Positions 1 to 10,934 of a stretch of 64,000 bases of DNA are shown here, one piece after another. The notes under the pieces were generated by a model. That model saw only the letters and a list, made by a program, of their open reading frames with translations, was not told where the DNA came from and made no database searches. This stretch comes from Microbacterium sp. 70-16. GTDB lineage: Bacteria; Actinomycetota; Actinomycetes; Actinomycetales; Microbacteriaceae. The position numbers and the translations under genes are program-made. Location of the stretch: the NCBI RefSeq assembly GCF_001898315.1, contig NZ_MKTQ01000010.1, positions 222,678 through 286,677 on the forward strand, read 5' to 3'. Each line of letters starts with the position of its first letter. The first letter of the stretch is position 1.

Positions 1-3042
<3,042 letters not shown>

Positions 3043-3046
<4 letters not shown>

Positions 3047-4344
3047 AGGCCGGCGACCTCGTCGCCTCGGCGGTGACGAACACGTTCCGCTCGAAGACGC
3101 GCACGATCCTGACCATCCTCGCGATCTTCGTCGGCGCGTTCACGCTGACCGTCACGAATGGGCTCGGCACTGGGATCAACCGTTACATCGACGACACGGT
3201 GGCCTCGATCGGCGCGAGCGATGTCATGACCGTCACGAAGACCTCGGACTCGGCGACGGGCCTCGACTCGGGCCCCACCGAGTACGACCCCAACGCCATC
3301 AGCGCGGGAACGCCCGGGCCTGGCGGCGGCGGCACGGTGACGGCCCTCACCGACGACGACATCACGATGCTGCAGGGCATCGCGGGGGTCGAGCGGGTCG
3401 AGGCGACGAAGTCGATCAGCGCCGACTACATCCAGGCCGGCGACGGCACGAAGTGGGTGACGGGCGTCGGCTCGCTCATCCCGGGGCAATCGCTGCAGCT
3501 CGCCGCGGGTGAGGCGCCTGACGCCGACGCGACGGACCTCGAGGTCGCGATCCCCGACGCCCTCGTCGAACCGCTCGGCTTCGCGGATGCCGCCGACGCG
3601 ATCGGGCAGACCGTAACGATCGCCGTGACCGACGCCGTGCGCACGCAGCACACGGTCGAGGCGACCGTGACGGGCGTCAGCGAGCAGACCCTCGTGGGCG
3701 CGGGCTCGACCATCACGCCGAACGAGGCGCTGACCGACGAGCTGTTCACGCTGCAGAACACCGGCGTGCCGGCCGACCAGCAGGACCGCTACGCGAGCGC
3801 GAGTGTGTGGTTCGCCTCCGGCGCGACGGCCGCTCAGGTCGACGATCTGAAGACCGCACTGTCGGATGCCGGGTTCACCGGCACGACCGTCGAAGACCAG
3901 CTGGGCTCGTTCACGGCCGTCATCGACGCGATCGTGCTTGTGCTCAACGCGTTCGCGATCATCGCCCTGCTCGCGGCGAGCTTCGGCATCGTCAACACAC
4001 TGCTGATGAGCGTGCAGGAGCGCACGCGCGAGATCGGCCTCATGAAGGCGATGGGCATGGGCTCGGGCCGCGTGTTCTCGCTGTTCAGCCTCGAGGCGGT
4101 GTTCATCGGCTTCCTCGGCAGCGCGATCGGCGCCGGCGTCGGCATGCTCGTCGGCACGGCGGTGAGCTCGGCGCTCGCGCAGGGGCTGTTCTCCGACCTG
4201 CCGGGGCTGCAGCTGATCGCGTTCGACCCCGTGTCGATCGCGGTGATCATCCTCGTCGTGATGGCGATCGCGTTCCTCGCCGGGACGCTCCCCGCCGCCC
4301 GCGCCGCGCGCGCCGACCCCGTGGAGTCGCTCCGCTACGAGTGA
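3043..4344 (+). CDS. ABC transporter permease, FtsX/MacB type
   Basis: Membrane subunit (433 aa) of the MacB-like transporter. One N-terminal helix (about 20-42) is followed by a large extracytoplasmic domain, then three helices in the last third (from about 285), with the FtsX-type sequence SVQERTREIGLMKAMGMGSGRVF between the first two of them. This is the MacB_PCD plus FtsX arrangement that transmits force rather than forming a classic import channel. Overlap with the ATPase gene supports one complex. Substrate unknown: peptide, lipid or drug export are all possible. Confidence 0.93.
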
Positions 4345-4354
4345 CCCCCCGCGG

Positions 4355-4395
4355 CACTCCCGGATTGATCCTCCTGGCGGATCAGTCCGGGAGTG
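4355..4395. repeat. GATCC-type hairpin, copy 1
   Basis: Arms at 4355-4371 and 4379-4395 pair over 17 bp with one G·T wobble around the 7-nt loop TCCTGGC. It follows the ABC operon and may terminate it. It belongs to a family, consensus TCCCGRAYTGATCC-N7-GGATCARTYCGGGA, with copies at 4410 and 10893. Confidence 0.8.
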
Positions 4396-4409
4396 TGCGC
4401 GATCGCCGT

Positions 4410-4448
4410 GTTCCCGAACTGATCCTCCTGGCGGATCAGTTCGGGAAC
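4410..4448. repeat. GATCC-type hairpin, copy 2 (perfect)
   Basis: GTTCCCGAACTGATCC (4410-4425) and its exact complement (4433-4448) flank the same TCCTGGC loop as copy 1. Two hairpins in tandem within 95 bp, sharing loop and arm sequence, indicate local duplication of a mobile or amplifying palindrome; either could serve as a terminator in both directions. Confidence 0.85.
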
Positions 4449-4573
4449 AGCCCGTGGATGGGGGTGGCGGCCATGGCGGCGGGCGATCGGTTGTATCGCC
4501 GTCGGGCGGTGTCGGGACGGGCGCGACGGCGCGAGAGTGGAGGGGCGCGCACGCGCGGGACGAGGAGGTCGCG

Positions 4574-5596
4574 ATGAGGATCGCACGCTGGGTGGGGTCG
4601 CATCCGGACGCTGCCAAGAGTGGCGACGGCGCGGATACCGCGGAGACGGGCCGCGTCGCGGGGTCCGTGTCGGAGGGCTTCGTGATCGACGATCGGGTCG
4701 TGCCGTTCCCAGGCGGTGCGACCGTCGCCGAGATCCTCGCCGGAGGGCTGGATGCCGCGCGTGCCGCGCTCGCCCAGGTCGACCCCACGGCCGGTGAGCC
4801 GCTGGCGAGCATCCGTCTGCTGGCGCCCGTGGTCCCGGTATCCCTCCGCGATTTCGTCGCGTTCGAAGAGCATGTCGAGGGCGTCAGCGCGAGCGTTGAC
4901 GGCGCGAGTGGCGTTGTCGCGGAGTGGTACGAGTACCCGACCTTCTACTTCACGAACACGCACACGATCTCCGGTCCGGGCGACGTGGTCGCCACGCCCG
5001 TGACCGAACGCCTGGACTTCGAGCTCGAGGTCGCGGTCGTCATCGGCGGGCCGGGAGGCGCGAACCTTGACGCCGATGCGGCATCCGCCGCGATTTTCGG
5101 CTACACGATCATGAACGACTGGTCAGCGCGCGACCTGCAGTCCCGCGAGATGAAGGTGCGCCTCGGGCCCGCCAAGGGCAAGGACTTCGGCACAACGCTC
5201 GGCCCCTGGATCGTCACAGCCGACGAGCTCGCCGGATACCTCGACGACGACGGATTCCTCGCCGTCCGCGCGGAGGTCTACGTGGGCGGGGAGCTGATCG
5301 GCGAAGACCTCGTCTCGAACGCCGGCTGGCCGTTCCCCGAGTTCGTCATGTACGCCGCGCGCAACTCGCGCGTCGTCGCGGGCGACGTGCTCGGCTCGGG
5401 AACGGTCGGGGGCGGCGGATGCCTCGGCGAGCTCTGGGGCCGCGCCGGCGCGCTGACCCCGCGGCCGCTGCGCGAGGGTGACGAGGTCCGCATGGTCATC
5501 GAGGGCATCGGCGAGCTCGTCAATACCGTGGGCGCGGCGGTGGCCGCCCCGCCGATCCCGCCGGCGCGCCCGCGTAGCCGCGCGCGGCGGCGCTAG
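4574..5596 (+). CDS. Fumarylacetoacetate hydrolase (FAH) family protein
   Basis: Metal-dependent C-C bond hydrolase, decarboxylase or isomerase of the FAH fold; 340 aa. The core holds FYFTNTHTISGPGD, the metal-binding stretch LDFELEVAVVIGG, FGYTIMNDWSARDLQ and the glycine-rich GSGTVGGGGCLGELWG, all typical of the FAH C-terminal domain. ATG 4574 was chosen because AGGAGG sits at 4563-4568. It stands alone between the two hairpins and a permease gene, so context gives no pathway; aromatic or sugar-acid breakdown would suit the family. The last residues are Arg/Pro rich and probably disordered. Confidence 0.88.
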   Translation: MRIARWVGSHPDAAKSGDGADTAETGRVAGSVSEGFVIDDRVVPFPGGATVAEILAGGLDAARAALAQVDPTAGEPLASIRLLAPVVPVSLRDFVAFEEHVEGVSASVDGASGVVAEWYEYPTFYFTNTHTISGPGDVVATPVTERLDFELEVAVVIGGPGGANLDADAASAAIFGYTIMNDWSARDLQSREMKVRLGPAKGKDFGTTLGPWIVTADELAGYLDDDGFLAVRAEVYVGGELIGEDLVSNAGWPFPEFVMYAARNSRVVAGDVLGSGTVGGGGCLGELWGRAGALTPRPLREGDEVRMVIEGIGELVNTVGAAVAAPPIPPARPRSRARRR

Positions 5597-5759
5597 CCGC
5601 CCGGCGCCGGCCGTCACGCGCAGACGCCGCATGACGGGATGCCGCAGTGTACGCATCGGCGAGCCGGGCGCAGGGTCCTGGCCCTCGCGTATATCTCGGG
5701 CACGCGCGCGGACCGCTACTGTGCAGGGCAACCCGAAGACGACGCCCGGAGGTCGTGCC

Positions 5760-7310
5760 ATGAGTGAGTTCGGATCCACCACGCCCATCCACCTCGAGCG
5801 CGCGGACGGCAAGGGCCTCGCCGCCGGCACCCTGGGCCTGTGGGGCTCGACCGTCATCGGCCTGGCATCCACTGCGCCCGTCTACTCGCTCGTCGCGACC
5901 CTCGGCTGGGTCGTGCTCGCCGTCGGCGGGCAGGCTCCGATCGCCTTCATCATCGCGTTCGTGCCGATGCTGTTCATCGCGTACGGGTATCGCGAGTTGA
6001 ACAACGAGGTACCCGACTGCGGCACGACCTTCACGTGGGGCACGAAGGCGTTCGGCCCGTGGGTGGGCTGGATGGGCGGGTGGGGCGTCGCCGTCGCCGG
6101 CATGGTCGTGCTCGCCAACCTCGCCCAGATCGCCTCCATCTACTTCTGGGCGATGTTCGGGCTCGAGTTCGAGAACAACGACTGGCGGATCATCCTCGTC
6201 GCCGTCTTCTTCATCGCGGCGATGACCTACATCAGTTGGCGCGGCGTCGAGATCGGCGAACGGATCCAGAACATCCTGCTGGCGATCCAGTACCTCGCCC
6301 TGATCGTCTTCGTGATCGCGGCGCTGTGGCAGTTCTTCGCGGGCACCGCGCCGAACCCCACGCCGTTCGACTGGGAGTGGATGAACCCGTTCGCGTTCAC
6401 CGACTGGCACGGGTTCACCGAGGCCGTGCTGCTGGCGCTGTTCATCTACTGGGGCTGGGACACGTGCCTCGCCCTCAACGAGGAGACGAAGGACCCCAAG
6501 CGGATCCCGGGCCTCGCGGCCCTGCTGACCTGCGTGCTGCTGCTCGTTACGTACGTCTCGGTCACGATCGCCGCGATGATGTACGCCGGCCTCGGCGAAG
6601 GCGGAGTGGGCCTCGGCAACGAAGCCAACGCCGACGACGTGTTCAGTGCGATCCGCGACGGACTGCTCGGCCCGTGGGGCTGGCTGCTCGTGATCGCCGT
6701 CCTCATCTCGGCGGTGTCGTCGACGCAGACGACGATCCTGCCGACCGCCCGCGGAACCCTCGCGATGGGCGTGTACCGGGCGCTGCCCGCGCGGTTCAAG
6801 GACGTCCACCCGAAGTACAAGACGCCGTCGTTCTCGACGCTGGTCATGGGTGTCGTGGCATCCGCGTACTACATCGGCATGACGCTGGTCAGCGACAACA
6901 TCCTGCAGGACTCGATCCTGTCGCTCGGCCTCGCGATCGCGTTCTACTACGCGATCACCGGTTACGCGTGCGTCTGGTACTACCGCCGCGACCTGTTCAC
7001 CTCGGCGCGGAACCTCTGGTTCAGGGGGATCTTCCCGCTGCTGGGGGCGGTGATGCTGACGTTCGCGTTCGTGCAGTCGGCGATCGACATGTACGACGTC
7101 GACTACGGCTACACGGTGCTGTTCGGCATCGGCGGCACGTTTGTCGTCGGCATCGGCGCACTGCTCGTCGGTGTCGTGCTGATGTTCGTCTGGTACCTGT
7201 TCCCGCGTTCGAAGCCGTTCTTCGACGGGCGCTCGCTCAACCGCGATACTCCGGTCATGGTGCCCGACGACACCGCCGACCTCACCCGCTCGATCGACGG
7301 GGGCATCTAG
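5760..7310 (+). CDS. APC-superfamily amino acid permease
   Basis: Integral membrane transporter for amino acids or amines; 516 aa. The N-terminus has the APC glycine-rich first helix (LGLWGSTVIGLASTAPVYSL) and the family stretch PDCGTTFTWGTKAFGPWVGWMGGW, with about twelve hydrophobic segments. ATG 5760 follows GGAGG at 5748-5752. A possible -10 (TACTGT, 5717-5722) lies 38 bp upstream without a convincing -35. It looks monocistronic. Specificity is not readable. Confidence 0.92.
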   Translation: MSEFGSTTPIHLERADGKGLAAGTLGLWGSTVIGLASTAPVYSLVATLGWVVLAVGGQAPIAFIIAFVPMLFIAYGYRELNNEVPDCGTTFTWGTKAFGPWVGWMGGWGVAVAGMVVLANLAQIASIYFWAMFGLEFENNDWRIILVAVFFIAAMTYISWRGVEIGERIQNILLAIQYLALIVFVIAALWQFFAGTAPNPTPFDWEWMNPFAFTDWHGFTEAVLLALFIYWGWDTCLALNEETKDPKRIPGLAALLTCVLLLVTYVSVTIAAMMYAGLGEGGVGLGNEANADDVFSAIRDGLLGPWGWLLVIAVLISAVSSTQTTILPTARGTLAMGVYRALPARFKDVHPKYKTPSFSTLVMGVVASAYYIGMTLVSDNILQDSILSLGLAIAFYYAITGYACVWYYRRDLFTSARNLWFRGIFPLLGAVMLTFAFVQSAIDMYDVDYGYTVLFGIGGTFVVGIGALLVGVVLMFVWYLFPRSKPFFDGRSLNRDTPVMVPDDTADLTRSIDGGI

Positions 7311-7354
7311 CGGAAGTCGGGGCCGCCGCCGAGCCCGGTGCGAGGATGGATGCC

Positions 7355-8050
7355 ATGAGCATCCACCTCCTCACCGGCGCGGGTTCGGGCATCGGGCGGC
7401 TGCTCGCCGAGCGCCTGCACGCGCGCGGCGATGACCTCGTGCTGATCGCCCGCGACGACGACCGCGCGGCCGAGCTCGCCGCTGCCTTCCCCGGCGCGAC
7501 GACGGTATCCGCCGACCTCGCGCATCCCGAGCAGATCGCGCCCGCGCTTGCCGCGGCGGCGCTGCCCGCGCGCATCGACGCCGTGATCCACGCGGCGGGT
7601 GTCGTCGCGCTGGGCCCGGTCGCAGAGCTGCCGCTGGATGCCTGGACATCCCAGCTCATCGTCAACCTCGTCGCGCCGGCCGAGCTCACCCGCGCTGTCC
7701 TGCCGCGGGTGCGCGCCGCGCACGGCCAGATCGTCTTCGTCAATTCGGGCGCGGGACTCACCGCCCATCCGGACTGGGGGGCGTACGCCGCCTCCAAACA
7801 TGGGCTGAAGGCGCTCGCCGACGCCCTGCGCGGCGAGGAGGCCGCGCACGGCGTGCGTGTCACGACCGTCTACCCCGGACGCACCGCGACGCCGATGCAG
7901 GCCGAGGTCCACGCGCAGGAGGGGTCTGACTACGACCCGTCACGGTGGATCGACCCGGCCTCCGTCGTGACGGCGATCCTCACAGCGCTCGACCTGCCGC
8001 GCGACGCCGTGATCTCCGACCTCAGCGTGCGCCCGGGGCCGCGCGGCTGA
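7355..8050 (+). CDS. SDR-family NAD(P)-dependent oxidoreductase
   Basis: Short-chain dehydrogenase/reductase; 231 aa, a normal length. The cofactor motif TGAGSGIG is at the N-terminus, the NAG-like segment is VIHAAGV, the catalytic Ser is in FVNSGAG and the catalytic Tyr-Lys pair is in YAASKHG. Arg in IARDDD after the second strand suggests NADP preference. I chose ATG 7355 (MSIHLLTG); ATG 7346 would add three residues. The next gene begins 20 bp downstream on the same strand, so the two may be co-transcribed. Substrate unknown. Confidence 0.92.
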   Translation: MSIHLLTGAGSGIGRLLAERLHARGDDLVLIARDDDRAAELAAAFPGATTVSADLAHPEQIAPALAAAALPARIDAVIHAAGVVALGPVAELPLDAWTSQLIVNLVAPAELTRAVLPRVRAAHGQIVFVNSGAGLTAHPDWGAYAASKHGLKALADALRGEEAAHGVRVTTVYPGRTATPMQAEVHAQEGSDYDPSRWIDPASVVTAILTALDLPRDAVISDLSVRPGPRG

Positions 8051-8070
8051 CGCGCGGCTGTCGGTTCGTG

Positions 8071-8544
8071 ATGGGCGGGACGGATGCCGCGGCGCTGTTC
8101 GACGCCGTGCGTGCGCGCCTCGCGGGGCATCCGCGTGAACGGCTCGGCGAGTGGGCGTTGTCGCGGCGAGTGCTGGGGTTCGGGCGCGCCCCGCGCATCG
8201 TGCCGGTCGGCGAGGCGTGGCATGTCGGCGTGCTGCTGATCGGGGATGGCGCTGTCTACGCGACCGCAGAAGTGCTGCGCGCCCGCACCGAAGCTGTGCG
8301 CGGGTACACCGCGCAGGCGCAGCGCGAGCGCTCCGAGCGCGCCGCGGCCGCTGCCCGCGGAGGCTTCGCCGACGGCGAGGTGCTGCACCTGGGTTTCGCC
8401 GCGATCGACCTCGCGGCGCTCGCGCGTGGCGAGGCATCAGGCCCGCTGTCGCTTGCCGGGGGCATCCCGCACGTGCGCTGGAGCGCGACCGGCGCCCCGC
8501 GCCCCCTCGCCGCCTACCTCGACGAGCAGCTCGACCTGCGGTGA
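8071..8544 (+). CDS. Hypothetical protein, unrecognised
   Basis: A 157-aa acidic-to-neutral soluble protein that I do not recognise. It opens GGTDAAALFDAVRARL, has a central stretch GRAPRIVPVGEAWHVGVLLIGDGAVYATAEVLRART that looks like two beta strands, a helical Arg/Glu/Ala segment, and ends GIPHVRWSATGAPRPLAAYLDEQL. No signal peptide, membrane segment or metal-binding pattern is seen. Codon use matches the neighbours, so it is probably real. Start ATG 8071, with GTG 8068 directly before it. It follows the SDR gene closely. Confidence 0.75.
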   Translation: MGGTDAAALFDAVRARLAGHPRERLGEWALSRRVLGFGRAPRIVPVGEAWHVGVLLIGDGAVYATAEVLRARTEAVRGYTAQAQRERSERAAAAARGGFADGEVLHLGFAAIDLAALARGEASGPLSLAGGIPHVRWSATGAPRPLAAYLDEQLDLR

Positions 8545-8644
8545 TGCGCGGGCGCCGCGCTCACCCTGCCCCACGAGCGCTGCACGCTCGGCACTCGATC
8601 ACCGGTAGAGCTGATCTCGACCACCGCCGCGGCGGCGGGGTGTC

Positions 8645-8650
8645 TAGGCT
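8645..8650 (+). promoter_or_regulatory. Candidate -10 of the trehalose gene cluster
   Basis: TAGGCT lies 25 bp before the treX ATG, with a TCGACC -35-like hexamer 19 bp further upstream. It would give a leader of about 20 nt carrying the AGGAGAG ribosome site (8664-8670). Confidence 0.4.
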
Positions 8651-8675
8651 GATGTCGACGACCAGGAGAGTGCAC

Positions 8676-10892
8676 ATGCAGATTTGGCCCGGTTCCGCGT
8701 ATCCCCTGGGTGCGACCTTCGACGGCAGTGGTACCAATTTCGCGTTGTTCAGCGAGGGCGCCGAGCGGGTCGAGCTGTGCCTGTTCGGTGATCGCGGCAA
8801 GGAGACGCGCGTCGAGCTGCGCGACGTCGATGCCCACGTGTGGCACGCGTACCTGCCGACGGTCCAGCCGGGGCAGCGCTACGGCTACCGCGTGTACGGG
8901 CCCAACGATCCCGAGAACGGGCAGCGGTTCAACCCGAACAAGTTGCTGCTCGACCCCTACGCGAAGGCCGTCGAGGGCCAGGTCGAGTGGGGCCAGTCGG
9001 TGTTCGGCTACAACTTCGGCGATCCCGACTCGCGCAACGACGACGACTCCGCGCAGGCGATGATGAAGGGCGTCGTGATCAACCCGTTCTTCGACTGGGC
9101 GGGCGACCGGCAGCCGAAGACGCCCTACGCCGAGAGCGTCATCTACGAGGCGCACGTGAAGGGGCTCACCGAGCGGCACCCGGACATTCCGGAGGAGATC
9201 CGCGGGACGTACAGCGCGATCGCGCATCCAGTCATCATCGAGCACCTCAAGCGCATCGGCGTGACGGCGATCGAACTCATGCCGGTGCACCAGTTCGTCA
9301 ACGACTCGACGCTCCAGGAGAAGGGGCTGTCGAACTACTGGGGCTACAACACGATCGCCTTCCTCGCACCGCAGAACACATACTCCTCGGCCGGCCAGCG
9401 CGGCCAGCAGGTGCAGGAGTTCAAGGGGATGGTGCGGGCCCTGCACGCGGCAGGCATCGAGGTCATCCTCGACGTCGTGTACAACCACACCGCCGAAGGC
9501 AACCACCTGGGGCCGACCCTGTCGATGCGCGGCATCGACAACGAGGCCTACTACCGCCTCGAAGAGACCGACAAGCGCTACTACACCGACTACACCGGCA
9601 CGGGCAACAGCATGAACGTCGGCAACCCGCACACGCTGCAGCTCATCATGGACTCGCTGCGCTACTGGGTGCTCGAGATGCACGTCGACGGATTCCGGTT
9701 CGACCTCGCGGCGACCCTCGCGCGCGAGTTCTACGAGGTCGACCGCCTCGCGGCGTTCTTCGAGATCGTCCAGCAGGATCCGGTGGTCAGTCAGGTCAAG
9801 CTCATCGCCGAGCCGTGGGACCTCGGCCCCGGCGGCTACCAGGTCGGCAACTTCCCGCCGCAGTGGACGGAGTGGAACGGCAAGTACCGCGACACCGTGC
9901 GCGACTTCTGGCGCGGCGAGCCTTCGACGCTCGGCGAGTTCGCGTCGCGACTGACGGGATCGGCCGATCTCTACGAGCACGACGGCCGCAGCCCCGTGGC
10001 ATCCATCAACTTCGTCACGGCGCACGACGGCTTCACGCTGCGCGATCTCGTGTCGTACAACGAGAAGCACAACGAAGCCAACGGCGAGCAGAACAACGAC
10101 GGCGAATCGCACAACCGCTCGTGGAACTGCGGCGTCGAAGGCCCGACCGACGACCCCGCCGTCTTGGCGCTGCGCGCGCGGCAGCAACGCAACTTCCTCG
10201 CGACGCTGCTGATCAGCCAGGGCGTCCCGATGATCAGCCACGGCGACGAGCTCGGCCGCACGCAGGGCGGCAACAACAACGGCTACGCGCAGGACAACGA
10301 GATCACGTGGGTCGACTGGGAGCACATCGACCAGCCGCTCATCGAGTTCACCGCCGCCCTCACCCGCCTGCGCCGCGAGCATCCGACGTTCCGGCGCAGC
10401 CGCTTCTTCAACGGGCGGCCGGTGCGGCGTGAAGAGGGCGCGCCCATTCCCGACATCGCCTGGCTGCGGCCGGACGGCACCGAGATGCAGCCGGAGGATT
10501 GGGAGTCGGGCTTCGGCCGCGCGATCGCGGTCTTCCTCAACGGCGGCGGCATCCGCGAGCGCGACCGGCGCGGCGAGGAGATCACCGACCGGCATTTCTT
10601 CATCCTGTTCAACGCGGGTGACGACGACGTCGAGTTCACGATCCCGCGCGCCGAGTACAGTCCGCGGTGGGAGGTCATCATCGACACGGCCGGCCAGCTC
10701 GCCGATACCGTCGTGCTCAGCGGCGGCGACACGATCGACGTTCCCGCCCGTTCGCTCCTCGTCGTGCGTGATCACGAGCAGGATGCCCCCGAGACCGGGC
10801 ACACCGTCGCGGCGTCCCTGGCCGCCCTGACGAGCCCGATCGACATCGTGCCCTCGCCGGCGCCGCAGGCCGAGCTGCCGCACGTCCGATAG
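8676..10892 (+). CDS. glgX: Glycogen debranching enzyme GlgX/TreX
   Basis: Isoamylase-type GH13 enzyme that hydrolyses alpha-1,6 branches of glycogen to free linear maltodextrins; 738 aa, the usual length. An N-terminal CBM48-type domain (GATFDGSGTNFALFSEGAERVELCLF) precedes the barrel. Catalytic residues are Asp343 (FRFDLAA), Glu379 (IAEPWD) and Asp451 (TAHDGFT). Start ATG 8676 has AGGAGAG 6 nt upstream. It is the first of three genes that turn glycogen into trehalose, so it acts here as TreX, supplying maltooligosaccharides to TreY. Only 42 bp and a hairpin separate it from treY. Confidence 0.96.
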   Translation: MQIWPGSAYPLGATFDGSGTNFALFSEGAERVELCLFGDRGKETRVELRDVDAHVWHAYLPTVQPGQRYGYRVYGPNDPENGQRFNPNKLLLDPYAKAVEGQVEWGQSVFGYNFGDPDSRNDDDSAQAMMKGVVINPFFDWAGDRQPKTPYAESVIYEAHVKGLTERHPDIPEEIRGTYSAIAHPVIIEHLKRIGVTAIELMPVHQFVNDSTLQEKGLSNYWGYNTIAFLAPQNTYSSAGQRGQQVQEFKGMVRALHAAGIEVILDVVYNHTAEGNHLGPTLSMRGIDNEAYYRLEETDKRYYTDYTGTGNSMNVGNPHTLQLIMDSLRYWVLEMHVDGFRFDLAATLAREFYEVDRLAAFFEIVQQDPVVSQVKLIAEPWDLGPGGYQVGNFPPQWTEWNGKYRDTVRDFWRGEPSTLGEFASRLTGSADLYEHDGRSPVASINFVTAHDGFTLRDLVSYNEKHNEANGEQNNDGESHNRSWNCGVEGPTDDPAVLALRARQQRNFLATLLISQGVPMISHGDELGRTQGGNNNGYAQDNEITWVDWEHIDQPLIEFTAALTRLRREHPTFRRSRFFNGRPVRREEGAPIPDIAWLRPDGTEMQPEDWESGFGRAIAVFLNGGGIRERDRRGEEITDRHFFILFNAGDDDVEFTIPRAEYSPRWEVIIDTAGQLADTVVLSGGDTIDVPARSLLVVRDHEQDAPETGHTVAASLAALTSPIDIVPSPAPQAELPHVR

Positions 10893-10927
10893 TCCCGAAC
10901 TGATCCGCTCAGAGAATCAATCCGGGA
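10893..10927. repeat. GATCC-type hairpin, copy 3, overlapping the treY ribosome site
   Basis: Arms 10893-10906 and 10914-10927 pair with three transition mismatches around a 7-nt loop. The right arm ends in GGGA of GGGAG, the likely ribosome-binding site of treY (ATG 10935), so folding of the mRNA would hide it. The A·C mismatches become G·U only in the opposite-strand RNA. Confidence 0.65.
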
Positions 10928-10934
10928 GCAGCTG

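Noticed and set aside
4574-5596. FAH-family gene as part of a homogentisate pathway
   Set aside because: No hmgA, maiA or other aromatic-pathway gene adjoins it, so only the family call is supported.
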